A DNA stretch of 11,617 bases from WLJO01 sp046597895 (GTDB taxonomy: Bacteria > Actinomycetota > Acidimicrobiia > Acidimicrobiales > Ilumatobacteraceae). Made by a program: the position numbers and the translations under genes. Below the pieces are notes generated by a model, which was not told the DNA's origin, searched no databases, and saw nothing but the letters and a program-made list of their open reading frames with translations. Where the stretch lies: NCBI GenBank assembly GCA_046597895.1, contig JBKJJS010000066.1:1-11617 (forward strand). Direction: 5' to 3'. Positions within the stretch are counted from its first letter, which is position 1. Each line of letters begins with the position of its first letter. Shown one piece after another: positions 1-5,749 of the stretch.

Positions 1-254
1 ACCAAGGCGGGCCCGGTGTCCACGGGCGGGACGCCACCGGGGTACGGGGTGTAGACGATCACCCAGCCGTGCGGGAGAAGGGCGACCCATCGCTCGGTGT
101 GATCACGGGTGCCCGGCATCCGCGTCGTGATGCTGTCGTTGGCGGGATCGACGAGAAGCATGTCAAGGGCGTCAAGGACATCGTCCAGTTCGTCGTCAGG
201 GCACTGATCGAGGCCGTGCGTCAGTCGGTGTTCGTTGAGCCATCGCCACTCCAC
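1..254 (-). CDS. Hypothetical small protein, C-terminus cut by window edge
   Basis: An open minus-strand frame begins at a GTG at 254, 10 bases after the stop of the preceding gene, and runs off the left edge, giving about 84 residues. The visible protein is acidic at first (PDDELDDVLDALDMLLVD) and then has a conserved-looking aromatic stretch (ERWVALLPHGWVIVYTPYPGG) that would suit a beta-sheet core. I do not recognise the family. No clear Shine-Dalgarno precedes the GTG and no in-frame ATG lies nearby, so the start is the weakest part of the call; translational coupling to the upstream gene would explain a poor ribosome site. The compact tandem arrangement resembles the second gene of a toxin-antitoxin pair, but no toxin motif is visible. 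The frame is supported by its natural composition and lack of stops. Confidence 0.55.
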   Translation of the reverse strand, partial: MEWRWLNEHRLTHGLDQCPDDELDDVLDALDMLLVDPANDSITTRMPGTRDHTERWVALLPHGWVIVYTPYPGGVPPVDTGPAL

Positions 255-264
255 GAGGGGTGAC

Positions 265-603
265 TCATCGGCCGTAGCGAGCGCGCAGCTCTCGACCGGT
301 CATGCCGGCGCCGAGCTTCCCGGCGGCGAGCAGTTGAGAGGCCTCGCGGTCGGCGGCCAGGAATGCGGGGTCGTCGCGCACCTCCAGCTCCATCCACCAG
401 GCCCCGATCCAGCGGTAGAGCTCGTTCACGTTCCCGTCCGAACGGTCGGTGCGCAGAGCGAGCACGCGCTCCGTGAGGCCTTGCAGGAACCGGCTCCGGT
501 CTGCTTCGTCGAGTCGGGCCACGATGGTGTCGATGATCTCGTTCGGAGCCCGGTGGGCCGAGTGGGCCATCTCCTCGAGAGTTGCGCCTGCCATGGCTCG
601 CAT
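265..603 (-). CDS. Hypothetical small helical protein, possible antitoxin-like
   Basis: This is a 112-residue protein if started at the ATG at 603; a GTG at 642 would add 13 residues of less convincing sequence (starting QRYELHACN). The protein looks largely alpha-helical and charged, with GATLEEMAHSAHRAPNEIIDTI near the N-terminus and an ELYRWIGAWWMELEVRDDPAFLAADRE stretch in the second half; it ends in ELRARYGR. No known family was recognised. It is followed 10 bases later by another small gene on the same strand, and an imperfect dyad lies just upstream of the ATG. A small N-terminally helical protein placed first in a bicistron with an upstream operator-like dyad is the usual layout of antitoxins, but this is a contextual inference only. 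Confidence 0.6.
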   Translation of the reverse strand: MRAMAGATLEEMAHSAHRAPNEIIDTIVARLDEADRSRFLQGLTERVLALRTDRSDGNVNELYRWIGAWWMELEVRDDPAFLAADREASQLLAAGKLGAGMTGRELRARYGR

Positions 604-612
604 CGTACGCAA

Positions 613-628
613 GTTGCAGGCATGTAAC
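613..628. promoter_or_regulatory. Imperfect 16-bp dyad, possible operator
   Basis: The sequence GTTGCAGGCATGTAAC pairs with itself at 6 of 8 symmetric positions (GTTxCAxG/CxTGxAAC). It ends 10 bases upstream of the ATG at 603, and a second GTTGCA copy lies at 636-641. The position suits an autoregulatory operator for the two small genes. If the GTG at 642 is the true start, the dyad would lie inside the coding sequence, which would weaken the call. No confident -35/-10 pair was found here. Confidence 0.3.
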
Positions 629-702
629 TCGTAGCGTTGCACAGCACCCGCTCATCGTGGCGTTGGCGGCCGCATATCGTGACGATTCACCGCTCGGCGC
701 GG

Positions 703-1126
703 TCAACCAGGCCCCAGCTTGACCCCAACGCGCCAACCGGTGTAGAATCCCGAGTCGTCGCGCCAGGTCAGCGGACCGGTCGCGCCGGCGGTACGAACCC
801 GGTTGAAGGTCTCGGTCAGAAAGCTCCCGGCGCCCCGTCCGGAGTTGGCGTTGCCGCCCCGGAGCCGGGAATGGGCGATGTCGCCGGTGCCTTCGATCAC
901 CGCGTACAACGGGTGATAGCCGCGCACCTTGGTGTGGGTGAACTTCGACCCACCCTGTTTGTGTAATCCGTAGGTCTCATGGATCGGCGAGTCGATGTCG
1001 ATCGTCACCGGAACGACCGCAAGAACGTGCCGATCGTTGAGGGGGAGTAAGTCTTCAGAAGGCCGACACAGAGGCACCCGCCGCGAGCATCGAGCTCGAG
1101 GTGGGTGCTCTCGTTTGGGCCGTCAC
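703..1126 (-). pseudogene. Decayed IS1380-family transposase
   Basis: Three pieces of one transposase lie in three successive frames. Piece one starts at GTG 1126 behind a strong AAGGAG ribosome site and reads VTAQTRAPTSSSMLAAGASVSAF before a stop. Piece two holds YSPSTIGTFLRSF, the family's (A/S)PST(L/I)G(T/S)FLR motif. Piece three (frame of 703-1077) gives VTIDIDSPIHETYG, the first catalytic aspartate region of the DDE transposase, then TKVRGYHPL, SRLRGGNANSGRG and RVRTAGATGPL, followed by DDSGFYTG with the second catalytic region. The order is right for IS1380, but the parts between pieces are missing, and the protein stops 12 residues after SGFY, where an intact transposase continues for roughly half its length. 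I read this as an inactive remnant with at least two internal deletions and a lost 3' end. Family assignment rests on remembered motifs. Confidence 0.82.
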
Positions 1127-1149
1127 GGCGGCTCCTTGCGAGTTCTGTA

Positions 1150-1216
1150 GCGTCGATGTCAGCCGATTCGGCGGTGATCACCCCGTTTTCGCATGACATC
1201 GACGCGGAAAACGGGG
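1150..1216. repeat. Nested inverted repeats at IS 5' end
   Basis: Two perfect inverted repeats interlock. CCCCGTTTTC (1181-1190) pairs with GAAAACGGGG (1207-1216) across a 16-base loop. GCGTCGATGTCA (1150-1161) pairs with TGACATCGACGC (1194-1205), and this second arm lies inside the loop of the first hairpin. A 10-bp palindrome GGTGATCACC also sits at 1173-1182. Such structure fits an insertion-sequence end that blocks read-through. It might also end transcripts coming from the NodZ-like gene, though no U-tract follows the stem. Confidence 0.6.
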
Positions 1217-1245
1217 CCCGAAGGCGGATGTTTCCATTCCCCTGC

Positions 1246-2186
1246 TCACCAGATGCCTGGCTCCAGCGCCCCGGACGCCCGCGTCACGCCGTGAGGGGGC
1301 GGCGGGGGCTTCAGTAACGCTCCGATCGCCGAAAAGTACGAAACGCTCGGATAGCGGACGACGTCGACCCGGCTGAGCAACCACATCTCGACGACCGCGT
1401 CATCCCGGGTCGATGCCGCCTCCTGCCACCGATGGAGCTCGCCGGCATCGGGCTCCCGATGGCGTTGGGGCGCACGATAAGACCAGGGATCCGGGCCCGC
1501 AGCATGAGTTCGGCGCCACGGCTGTCGGTGGCGAGATACACCGGCCACTTCCCGACCGCGGCCCGCACCTCCTCGACGACGGCGACAATGCGTTCGATGG
1601 CGACGGCGGGATCGGTCCACCACCTGGCATGTCCCATGATCGCGCCACCGTTGCCGTGGCGAACGTGCAGGCCGATCACCGGCCCACTGCCCCATCGAGT
1701 CGTTTCCCGGTCGATGGCCGACTGCACCGTCGGGCGGAGCCGCAATTCCTGAAGAAGTGCGCGGGCCACCGTCGGTGCTGGCGCGACGTCAGCCAGGCAG
1801 GCGTCGAACACGACGACATCGGCGTCGACATCACCTCCGTGCTTGATCAGTTCGAGCCCGAATCGCGAACTCGCTCGCCCCGCGACGGCATCGTACGATC
1901 GTGGAGCGTCGAGTCGATCGGCACTCCAGCCTTGCGGGTACCACGATGACGCTGTCCGAACACCGCCTGGCACCTCGTGGTCAACGCCAAGGCCGCCCCA
2001 CTCATCGAGAGGTTCGAACACTAGGGGGAAGAGGTTCTCCGTCGGATCGGTCGTGTACTGCGTGAACCTCCAGTCGATGACCAGCCGACGCCCCGTCGCC
2101 GCGGCGTAAGCCCACGCCGCCATCGTCGTCAGCAGGATGTCTCCGAGGCCAGCCGCTCGCCGCACGACGACATACCGCTCACCCAT
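1246..2186 (-). pseudogene. NodZ-like alpha-1,6-fucosyltransferase (GT23), frameshifted
   Basis: NodZ-type enzymes move fucose from GDP-fucose to an N-acetylglucosamine residue. From ATG 2186 the protein reads VVRRAAGLGDILLTTMAAW (residues 7-25), VIDWRFTQYTTDPTENLFPLVFEP (36-59), VVFDACLAD (125-133) and IGLHVRHGNGGAIMGHA (171-187), each aligning with remembered rhizobial NodZ segments; the HVRHGNG block holds the arginine essential in NodZ. At about 1450-1460 the good frame ends: the family's C-terminal part (RDDAVVEMWLLSRVDVVRYPSVSYFSAIG) continues in the next frame to a TGA at 1246. The total of 941 bases is one short of 942, so restoring a single base gives 313 residues, close to a full-length NodZ. 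The start overlaps the upstream glycosyltransferase stop by 8 bases, so the two are probably coupled. The shift may be a real mutation or a base-calling error at the small hairpin ATCGGGctCCCGAT (1447-1460). Confidence 0.8.
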
Positions 2187-2799
2187 CGGTTGGCCACGTC
2201 TCGGCCACGATCCTCGCCACGGTCTCCGGCGCGTAAACGACCACCGCGTGTCGGCGCGCCCGCTCGGCGATCTCACGGCACTCGGCGTCGTGTTCCCGGC
2301 ACCACTCCAATCGCCTGCCGAGATCAGAGAAGTCGTTGGCCACCGGCACGAAGTGCTCCCACGGCTCGAACTGCCGTGAAAAGTAGGACTCCCACGGCAA
2401 CGCCGGGGACAGGACGACCGAGCCGCTCATCATTTTCCACGCCCACGCATCCCAGGTGCGGGTGAAACCGTCGACATCGAGTAGATACCGGTAGCGGAGC
2501 TGTTCGGCCATCGCCACCCCTCGACCGAGGTGTACGTCGACGCCGCGCTGATGGCGTTCCTCCCACGGAGTGTCGTTGGCGACGACATCGGCGAAGAGCG
2601 GCGCGTAGTGCTGGCGGACAAGGTAGTGCGGGTCCGGCCACAGCACCGCGCTCGGGTCGCCGATGTGGGCCCCGAAGCAGCCGACGGCGGACGTACAACC
2701 GATGAGACACACGTTGCCGGGCAACGAGCCGACGGAGCACCCGAACAGCGCCGCGACGTCCGCAGGCTCACCGGTCTTCAGCTGTTGTCTCCACACCAC
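2179..2799 (-). CDS. GT90/CAP10-like glycosyltransferase, short form
   Basis: The protein has 206 residues from GTG 2799, 20 bases after the Hsp70-like gene's stop. Residues 99-131 (EQLRYRYLLDVDG, then WKMMSGSVVLS) and 148-185 (EHFVPVANDFSDLGRRLEWC, then CREIAERARRHA) match the C-terminal half of the CAP10/GT90 family, which makes capsule or O-linked sugar transfers from nucleotide sugars. The LWPDPHYL and NDTPWEER segments (53-60, 75-82) match the part before the family's WRG motif, but no WRG follows: PWEERHQRG runs into VDVHLGRG and then the YRYLLDVDG block, so roughly 50-60 core residues seem absent. GT90 proteins are normally 300-400 residues long. This could be an internally deleted, inactive copy or a divergent form. 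No obvious Shine-Dalgarno precedes the start; coupling is likely. It probably works with the NodZ-like enzyme it overlaps. Confidence 0.75.
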   Translation of the reverse strand: MVWRQQLKTGEPADVAALFGCSVGSLPGNVCLIGCTSAVGCFGAHIGDPSAVLWPDPHYLVRQHYAPLFADVVANDTPWEERHQRGVDVHLGRGVAMAEQLRYRYLLDVDGFTRTWDAWAWKMMSGSVVLSPALPWESYFSRQFEPWEHFVPVANDFSDLGRRLEWCREHDAECREIAERARRHAVVVYAPETVARIVAETWPTDG

Positions 2800-2819
2800 G
2801 GTGTTCGGGGGTGGCCGCG

Positions 2820-5720
2820 TCAGGGACTGGCGAGCACGATGAGCTCGCCAAACCCGCCGCAGTCCTGGGCCTCGTGCCCCGTGAACAGCAACGTCACGAA
2901 CACGCCGCGCACGTTCGGGAGCGCCACGACCGTCGGATCGGGCGTACCTGGCAGATCGAACGTTTGAGTGAACATCAGGTTGTTGGCAGCGTCATGGATC
3001 TCGATGGTCAGACTGTCAAACCCGAAGTTCTTTCTCACTTTCAGGTCCGAGTTCGCCCCGTTGCCGAGGACGGAGATGCTTGTGAGGAGGAACGGCTTAG
3101 CGTCGGGCGTCGTCCACGTGAACACTCCCGTCCCACCATCGGCCCTGGGACCGGCGGAGAACCACGACGTCGAGGGATCACCGTCGACCGCACGTGAAGC
3201 CGGGTAGTTGCCGCCGGGATACTCCGATGAGGCACCGTACGAAGCTCCTTGCTTGGTCACATCGGTGGGGGCGGCGACGGTGGTGGTAGGAGCGACGGTG
3301 GTGGTAGGAGCGGCGGTGGACGTGGTCGGGGCCACCGTGGTCGGTGGAGCGCTCGTCGGTGGCGGCACGGTGGTCGGCACCACGGTGTCGGGGGGCAATG
3401 TCGTGGGCGGCGGGTTGTCGATCGACGGTGCCAGCGGGCTTCCTGGCGTGACGGCGATGGGATCCCCGGTGAACACGTCGATGATGATGATGGTTTCGAT
3501 CGGTTCGGGCGCCGGAGCCACCACGATGACGGTTTCCGGTGAGAAACCCGGCCACCGATCACCGGTGTACGTCGGCTTCTTCACCGGTGTCGGAGCGCTC
3601 AGCGGGTTCCCGCAGAAGCAACGCACGCGCGACACTCCGAAGACATCGATCAGTACCGCGGTACCAGACTGGAGGATGGCATTTTTGGCCGGTGCCTTGC
3701 CGTCCTTGAAGCCGTAGTTCGTCACGCGGGTGTCGTGGGCCAGGATCACCGAGGTGAGGCTGGCCACGTACGTCGGGATGTCGGCGACGGCAATCCCTTG
3801 CACGCCAGCCCACGCGGTGGCCTTGTCCAGGTTTGCGGCGAGGAAGTCGACGAGCTGTTTCACATCGCACAGTGTGCGATCCCGGGTGCCGCCGTACAGT
3901 CCCGGCTGACCGCCGGACGCCGTCGGCACGCCGACCGTGCCACTCGGCAGCGTGATGGCCGGCAGGGTGATCTCCGGGAACGTGATGTCGGGCAGCGTCA
4001 GACCGGGCACGGTGAAGTCCGGGAGAGTGAAATCGGGCAGGGTGAGAGTCGGCAATGTGATGCCGGGGGGCGGGATGGTCGGGAACGCCAAGGTGGCCAG
4101 ATCTGGCACCGTGAAGCCCGCAGGCACGACCGAAGGTGTGAAGGGATCGAGCCCGGTGGACGTGGCCGGTTCGAGGAAGATCTCGGAGGCACTCGGGGCG
4201 TCGGACTTCCCGCCGGTGGCCAGCACCGCGAATCCGGCGACGGCGCCCGCGAGAACGATTGCGGCCAGCCCGACGAGCAGGCCGACCCTCTTCCTTTTTT
4301 TGGGGCCGGGGCCGGGGCCGGGTCCACCTGAGCCGCCTGAGGGCGTGCCGGATGGCCCGGCAGGTGGACGCGACGGCGGCGGTGCACCGGCGACCGCTGC
4401 TCCCGTCGGGGGCGGGGCGGCCTGTTGCTCGTAGTACGTCGCAGGGCCGAGAGTGGGCGGCGGGGCAGGCACCGGCGACGGTGAAGGAGCCACCGGCGAG
4501 GACGGAGGAGGAGGAGGCGGCGGCACGGATGACGCAGCGGCTGATGCCATGGCCGGTGGCGCCAAGAGCAACGGCCCGGCGGCGGCGACCAGGGGGGCGG
4601 ATTCCTCCGTCGACCCGTCGGCACCCGTGATGACCGCAGCGGGCGCCACCCCGGTGGCACGCGCCGCGCCAAGGGCCACGGAGGTCTTCGGCTCGCCCCG
4701 TTGGCTGATGGAGACACCGGGGAACGCCGCCGCCGCCAGGCGTTCGACGATCGGCGCCCGGCTGGCCCCACCGACGAGAGAGATGGCCGCCAACTGGTTC
4801 GGCGTCAGCCCGGCGTTGGCAATCGTGCGGCCGAGTAGCGAGACGGTCTCTTCGATGTGGCCCTCGATGAGCGTCTCGTACTCCTCCTGGGTGATGCGTA
4901 CCTGTACGAGACCCGACGGCAGCGGGAGCACCACATCGGCGTAGGGATGGGCCGACAGCGTCTCTTTCGCGCGTCGCGTCTCCGTGCGCAACGTGGAGGC
5001 GACGCGCTGCCACGACCAGTCGCCCGCCACTTGGATCTGTTCCCACGCCGCCGGGTCGAGTCGTTCGCCGATGTGGTTGGCGAGCATCTCATCGAACAGC
5101 TCGCCACCGATCGAGACATCGCCGCCCGGCCGACCGACGACCGCAAAGCCGCTGCCTGTCGCCGTCACGACCGCCGTGTCAAAGGTGCCACCCCCGAGGT
5201 CGTACACCGCGACGTACGCGCCCGGCACCATGCCGGCCTCGCTGGCATATGTGAAGGCGGCGGCGACGGGTTCGGAGACGAGCGTCAGCGCCGGGAGTCC
5301 GGCCTTGGCCGCCGCTTCGACGAGGCGGTTGACGCGTAGCCGGTTCCACGTCGCCGGGTGGGTGAGGCGGACTTCCTGCGGCGGGCCCTCCAGTTGGGCC
5401 ACCGCCTTCAGGTAGACGTGACGCAGGAGAGCAGCCACCAACGCCACCACCTGGTAGGGCCGACCATTCAGTACGACGGGGGCCTGGTCCCCGAGACGGC
5501 TCTTGGGGGCGCGCAGCGTGGATTCGGGATTGGCGGCCGATAACTCGTCGGCGATTCGCCCGACCACGATGGAGTTGTCGCGTTCGACCATGACAACCGA
5601 CGGCACCCGTCGATCGCCATCGATCTCGATCACCTCGGGCGAGCGGCCCTCCACGAGCGCGGCAGCGACCGTGAAGCTCGTACCGAAGTCGATCGCCAGC
5701 ACCCAGGGTCGTGAGGCCAC
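2820..5720 (-). CDS. Membrane-anchored Hsp70-like protein with surface ectodomain
   Basis: This 966-residue protein has an Hsp70/actin-type ATPase domain at residues 5-357: phosphate-1 loop AIDFGTS (9-15), SEPVAAAFTYAS (149-160), phosphate-2 loop YDLGGGTFD (173-181) and adenosine motif LVGGASRAP (315-323). The Hsp70 peptide-binding domain is absent. A Pro/Ala/Gly-rich linker (365-473) and KKRKR (474-478) lead to one membrane helix (479-501), so the ATPase faces the cytoplasm. Outside follow a DUF6777-like domain in two parts (about 513-535 and 606-709, with CDVKQLVDFLAAN and RVRCFCGNPL), split by an xTLPD repeat (555-592), a Thr/Pro stalk (770-819) and a discoidin-like galactose-binding domain (about 822-964, with YPASRAVDGDPSTSWF). 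The GTG start has a good ribosome site. It lies 29 bases after the lipoprotein gene. Role inferred: an ATP-driven or ATP-gated envelope sensor or scaffold. The ATPase call is firm, the ectodomain assignments moderate. Confidence 0.92.
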   Translation of the reverse strand: MASRPWVLAIDFGTSFTVAAALVEGRSPEVIEIDGDRRVPSVVMVERDNSIVVGRIADELSAANPESTLRAPKSRLGDQAPVVLNGRPYQVVALVAALLRHVYLKAVAQLEGPPQEVRLTHPATWNRLRVNRLVEAAAKAGLPALTLVSEPVAAAFTYASEAGMVPGAYVAVYDLGGGTFDTAVVTATGSGFAVVGRPGGDVSIGGELFDEMLANHIGERLDPAAWEQIQVAGDWSWQRVASTLRTETRRAKETLSAHPYADVVLPLPSGLVQVRITQEEYETLIEGHIEETVSLLGRTIANAGLTPNQLAAISLVGGASRAPIVERLAAAAFPGVSISQRGEPKTSVALGAARATGVAPAAVITGADGSTEESAPLVAAAGPLLLAPPAMASAAASSVPPPPPPPSSPVAPSPSPVPAPPPTLGPATYYEQQAAPPPTGAAVAGAPPPSRPPAGPSGTPSGGSGGPGPGPGPKKRKRVGLLVGLAAIVLAGAVAGFAVLATGGKSDAPSASEIFLEPATSTGLDPFTPSVVPAGFTVPDLATLAFPTIPPPGITLPTLTLPDFTLPDFTVPGLTLPDITFPEITLPAITLPSGTVGVPTASGGQPGLYGGTRDRTLCDVKQLVDFLAANLDKATAWAGVQGIAVADIPTYVASLTSVILAHDTRVTNYGFKDGKAPAKNAILQSGTAVLIDVFGVSRVRCFCGNPLSAPTPVKKPTYTGDRWPGFSPETVIVVAPAPEPIETIIIIDVFTGDPIAVTPGSPLAPSIDNPPPTTLPPDTVVPTTVPPPTSAPPTTVAPTTSTAAPTTTVAPTTTVAAPTDVTKQGASYGASSEYPGGNYPASRAVDGDPSTSWFSAGPRADGGTGVFTWTTPDAKPFLLTSISVLGNGANSDLKVRKNFGFDSLTIEIHDAANNLMFTQTFDLPGTPDPTVVALPNVRGVFVTLLFTGHEAQDCGGFGELIVLASP
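3279..3314. repeat. 18-bp tandem repeat in Thr/Pro stalk
   Basis: Two adjoining 18-base units (GGTGGTGGTAGGAGCGAC at 3279-3296, then 3297-3314 with one change) encode part of the TTTVAPTTTVAA stalk of the Hsp70-like protein. This is the usual low-complexity expansion of a wall-spanning linker, and copy number may vary between strains. Confidence 0.7.
3945..4058. repeat. 15-bp repeat encoding xTLPD pentapeptides
   Basis: A run of about eight degenerate 15-base units encodes residues 555-592 of the Hsp70-like protein, with the pattern FTLPD-FTLPD-FTVPG-LTLPD-ITFPE-ITLPA-ITLPS. The period-5 protein pattern with invariant Thr and Pro is clear; the DNA copies have diverged, so this is not a recent expansion. 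It sits in the extracellular part, between the two halves of the DUF6777-like domain. Confidence 0.75.
4295..4322. repeat. GGGGCC repeat next to a T7/A7 run
   Basis: On the plus strand, three GGGGCC units plus GGG (4302-4322) follow seven T (4295-4301). The gene is on the minus strand, so this encodes the Pro-Gly run and the Lys codons just before the membrane helix. Four G-runs separated by CC fulfil the usual G-quadruplex pattern on the transcribed (template) strand, and A7 is unusual in such GC-rich DNA. Confidence 0.6.
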
Positions 5721-5727
5721 GGGTCAA

Positions 5728-5734
5728 TCCTCCC
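5728..5734 (-). promoter_or_regulatory. Ribosome binding site of Hsp70-like gene
   Basis: The minus strand reads GGGAGGA, then 7 bases, then GTG at 5720. This strong Shine-Dalgarno decides the GTG start. It lies in the 29-base gap after the lipoprotein gene, so the two genes are probably one transcript. Confidence 0.75.
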
Positions 5735-5749
5735 AGGTTTTGTGAATGG

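Larger units (their letters stand above)
703..1217 (-). mobile_element. IS1380-like insertion sequence remnant
   Basis: The remnant spans the broken transposase and its upstream leader with inverted repeats. The 5' boundary is placed near 1217, where an arm of a 10-bp inverted repeat ends, 29 bases downstream of the NodZ-like gene's stop. The 3' boundary is not defined: no sequence matching the 1181-1216 repeat was seen near 700, so the right-hand terminal repeat is probably deleted. No flanking target duplication could be identified. Confidence 0.6.

Noticed and set aside
69..263. 64-codon plus-strand frame at the left edge
   Set aside because: Antisense to a better minus-strand frame that continues off the edge in natural-looking sequence.
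221..736. 171-codon minus-strand frame overlapping the first small gene
   Set aside because: Low-complexity Arg/Pro/Gly sequence crossing the IS remnant boundary; the 265-603 frame is more protein-like.
2137..2276. Upstream start of the NodZ-like gene at 2276
   Set aside because: The extra 30 residues are Arg/Trp-rich and lie inside the GT90 gene; the ATG at 2186 starts right before the conserved VVVRRAAGLGD.
3279..4322. CRISPR-like or regulatory repeat array
   Set aside because: All repeats are in frame, short, without unique spacers, and explained by Thr/Pro, TLPD and Pro-Gly protein repeats.
3559..5046. 495-codon open frame on the minus strand inside the Hsp70-like gene
   Set aside because: Arg/His/Pro-rich translation typical of an out-of-frame reading of high-GC DNA; the other frame carries the recognisable ATPase domain.
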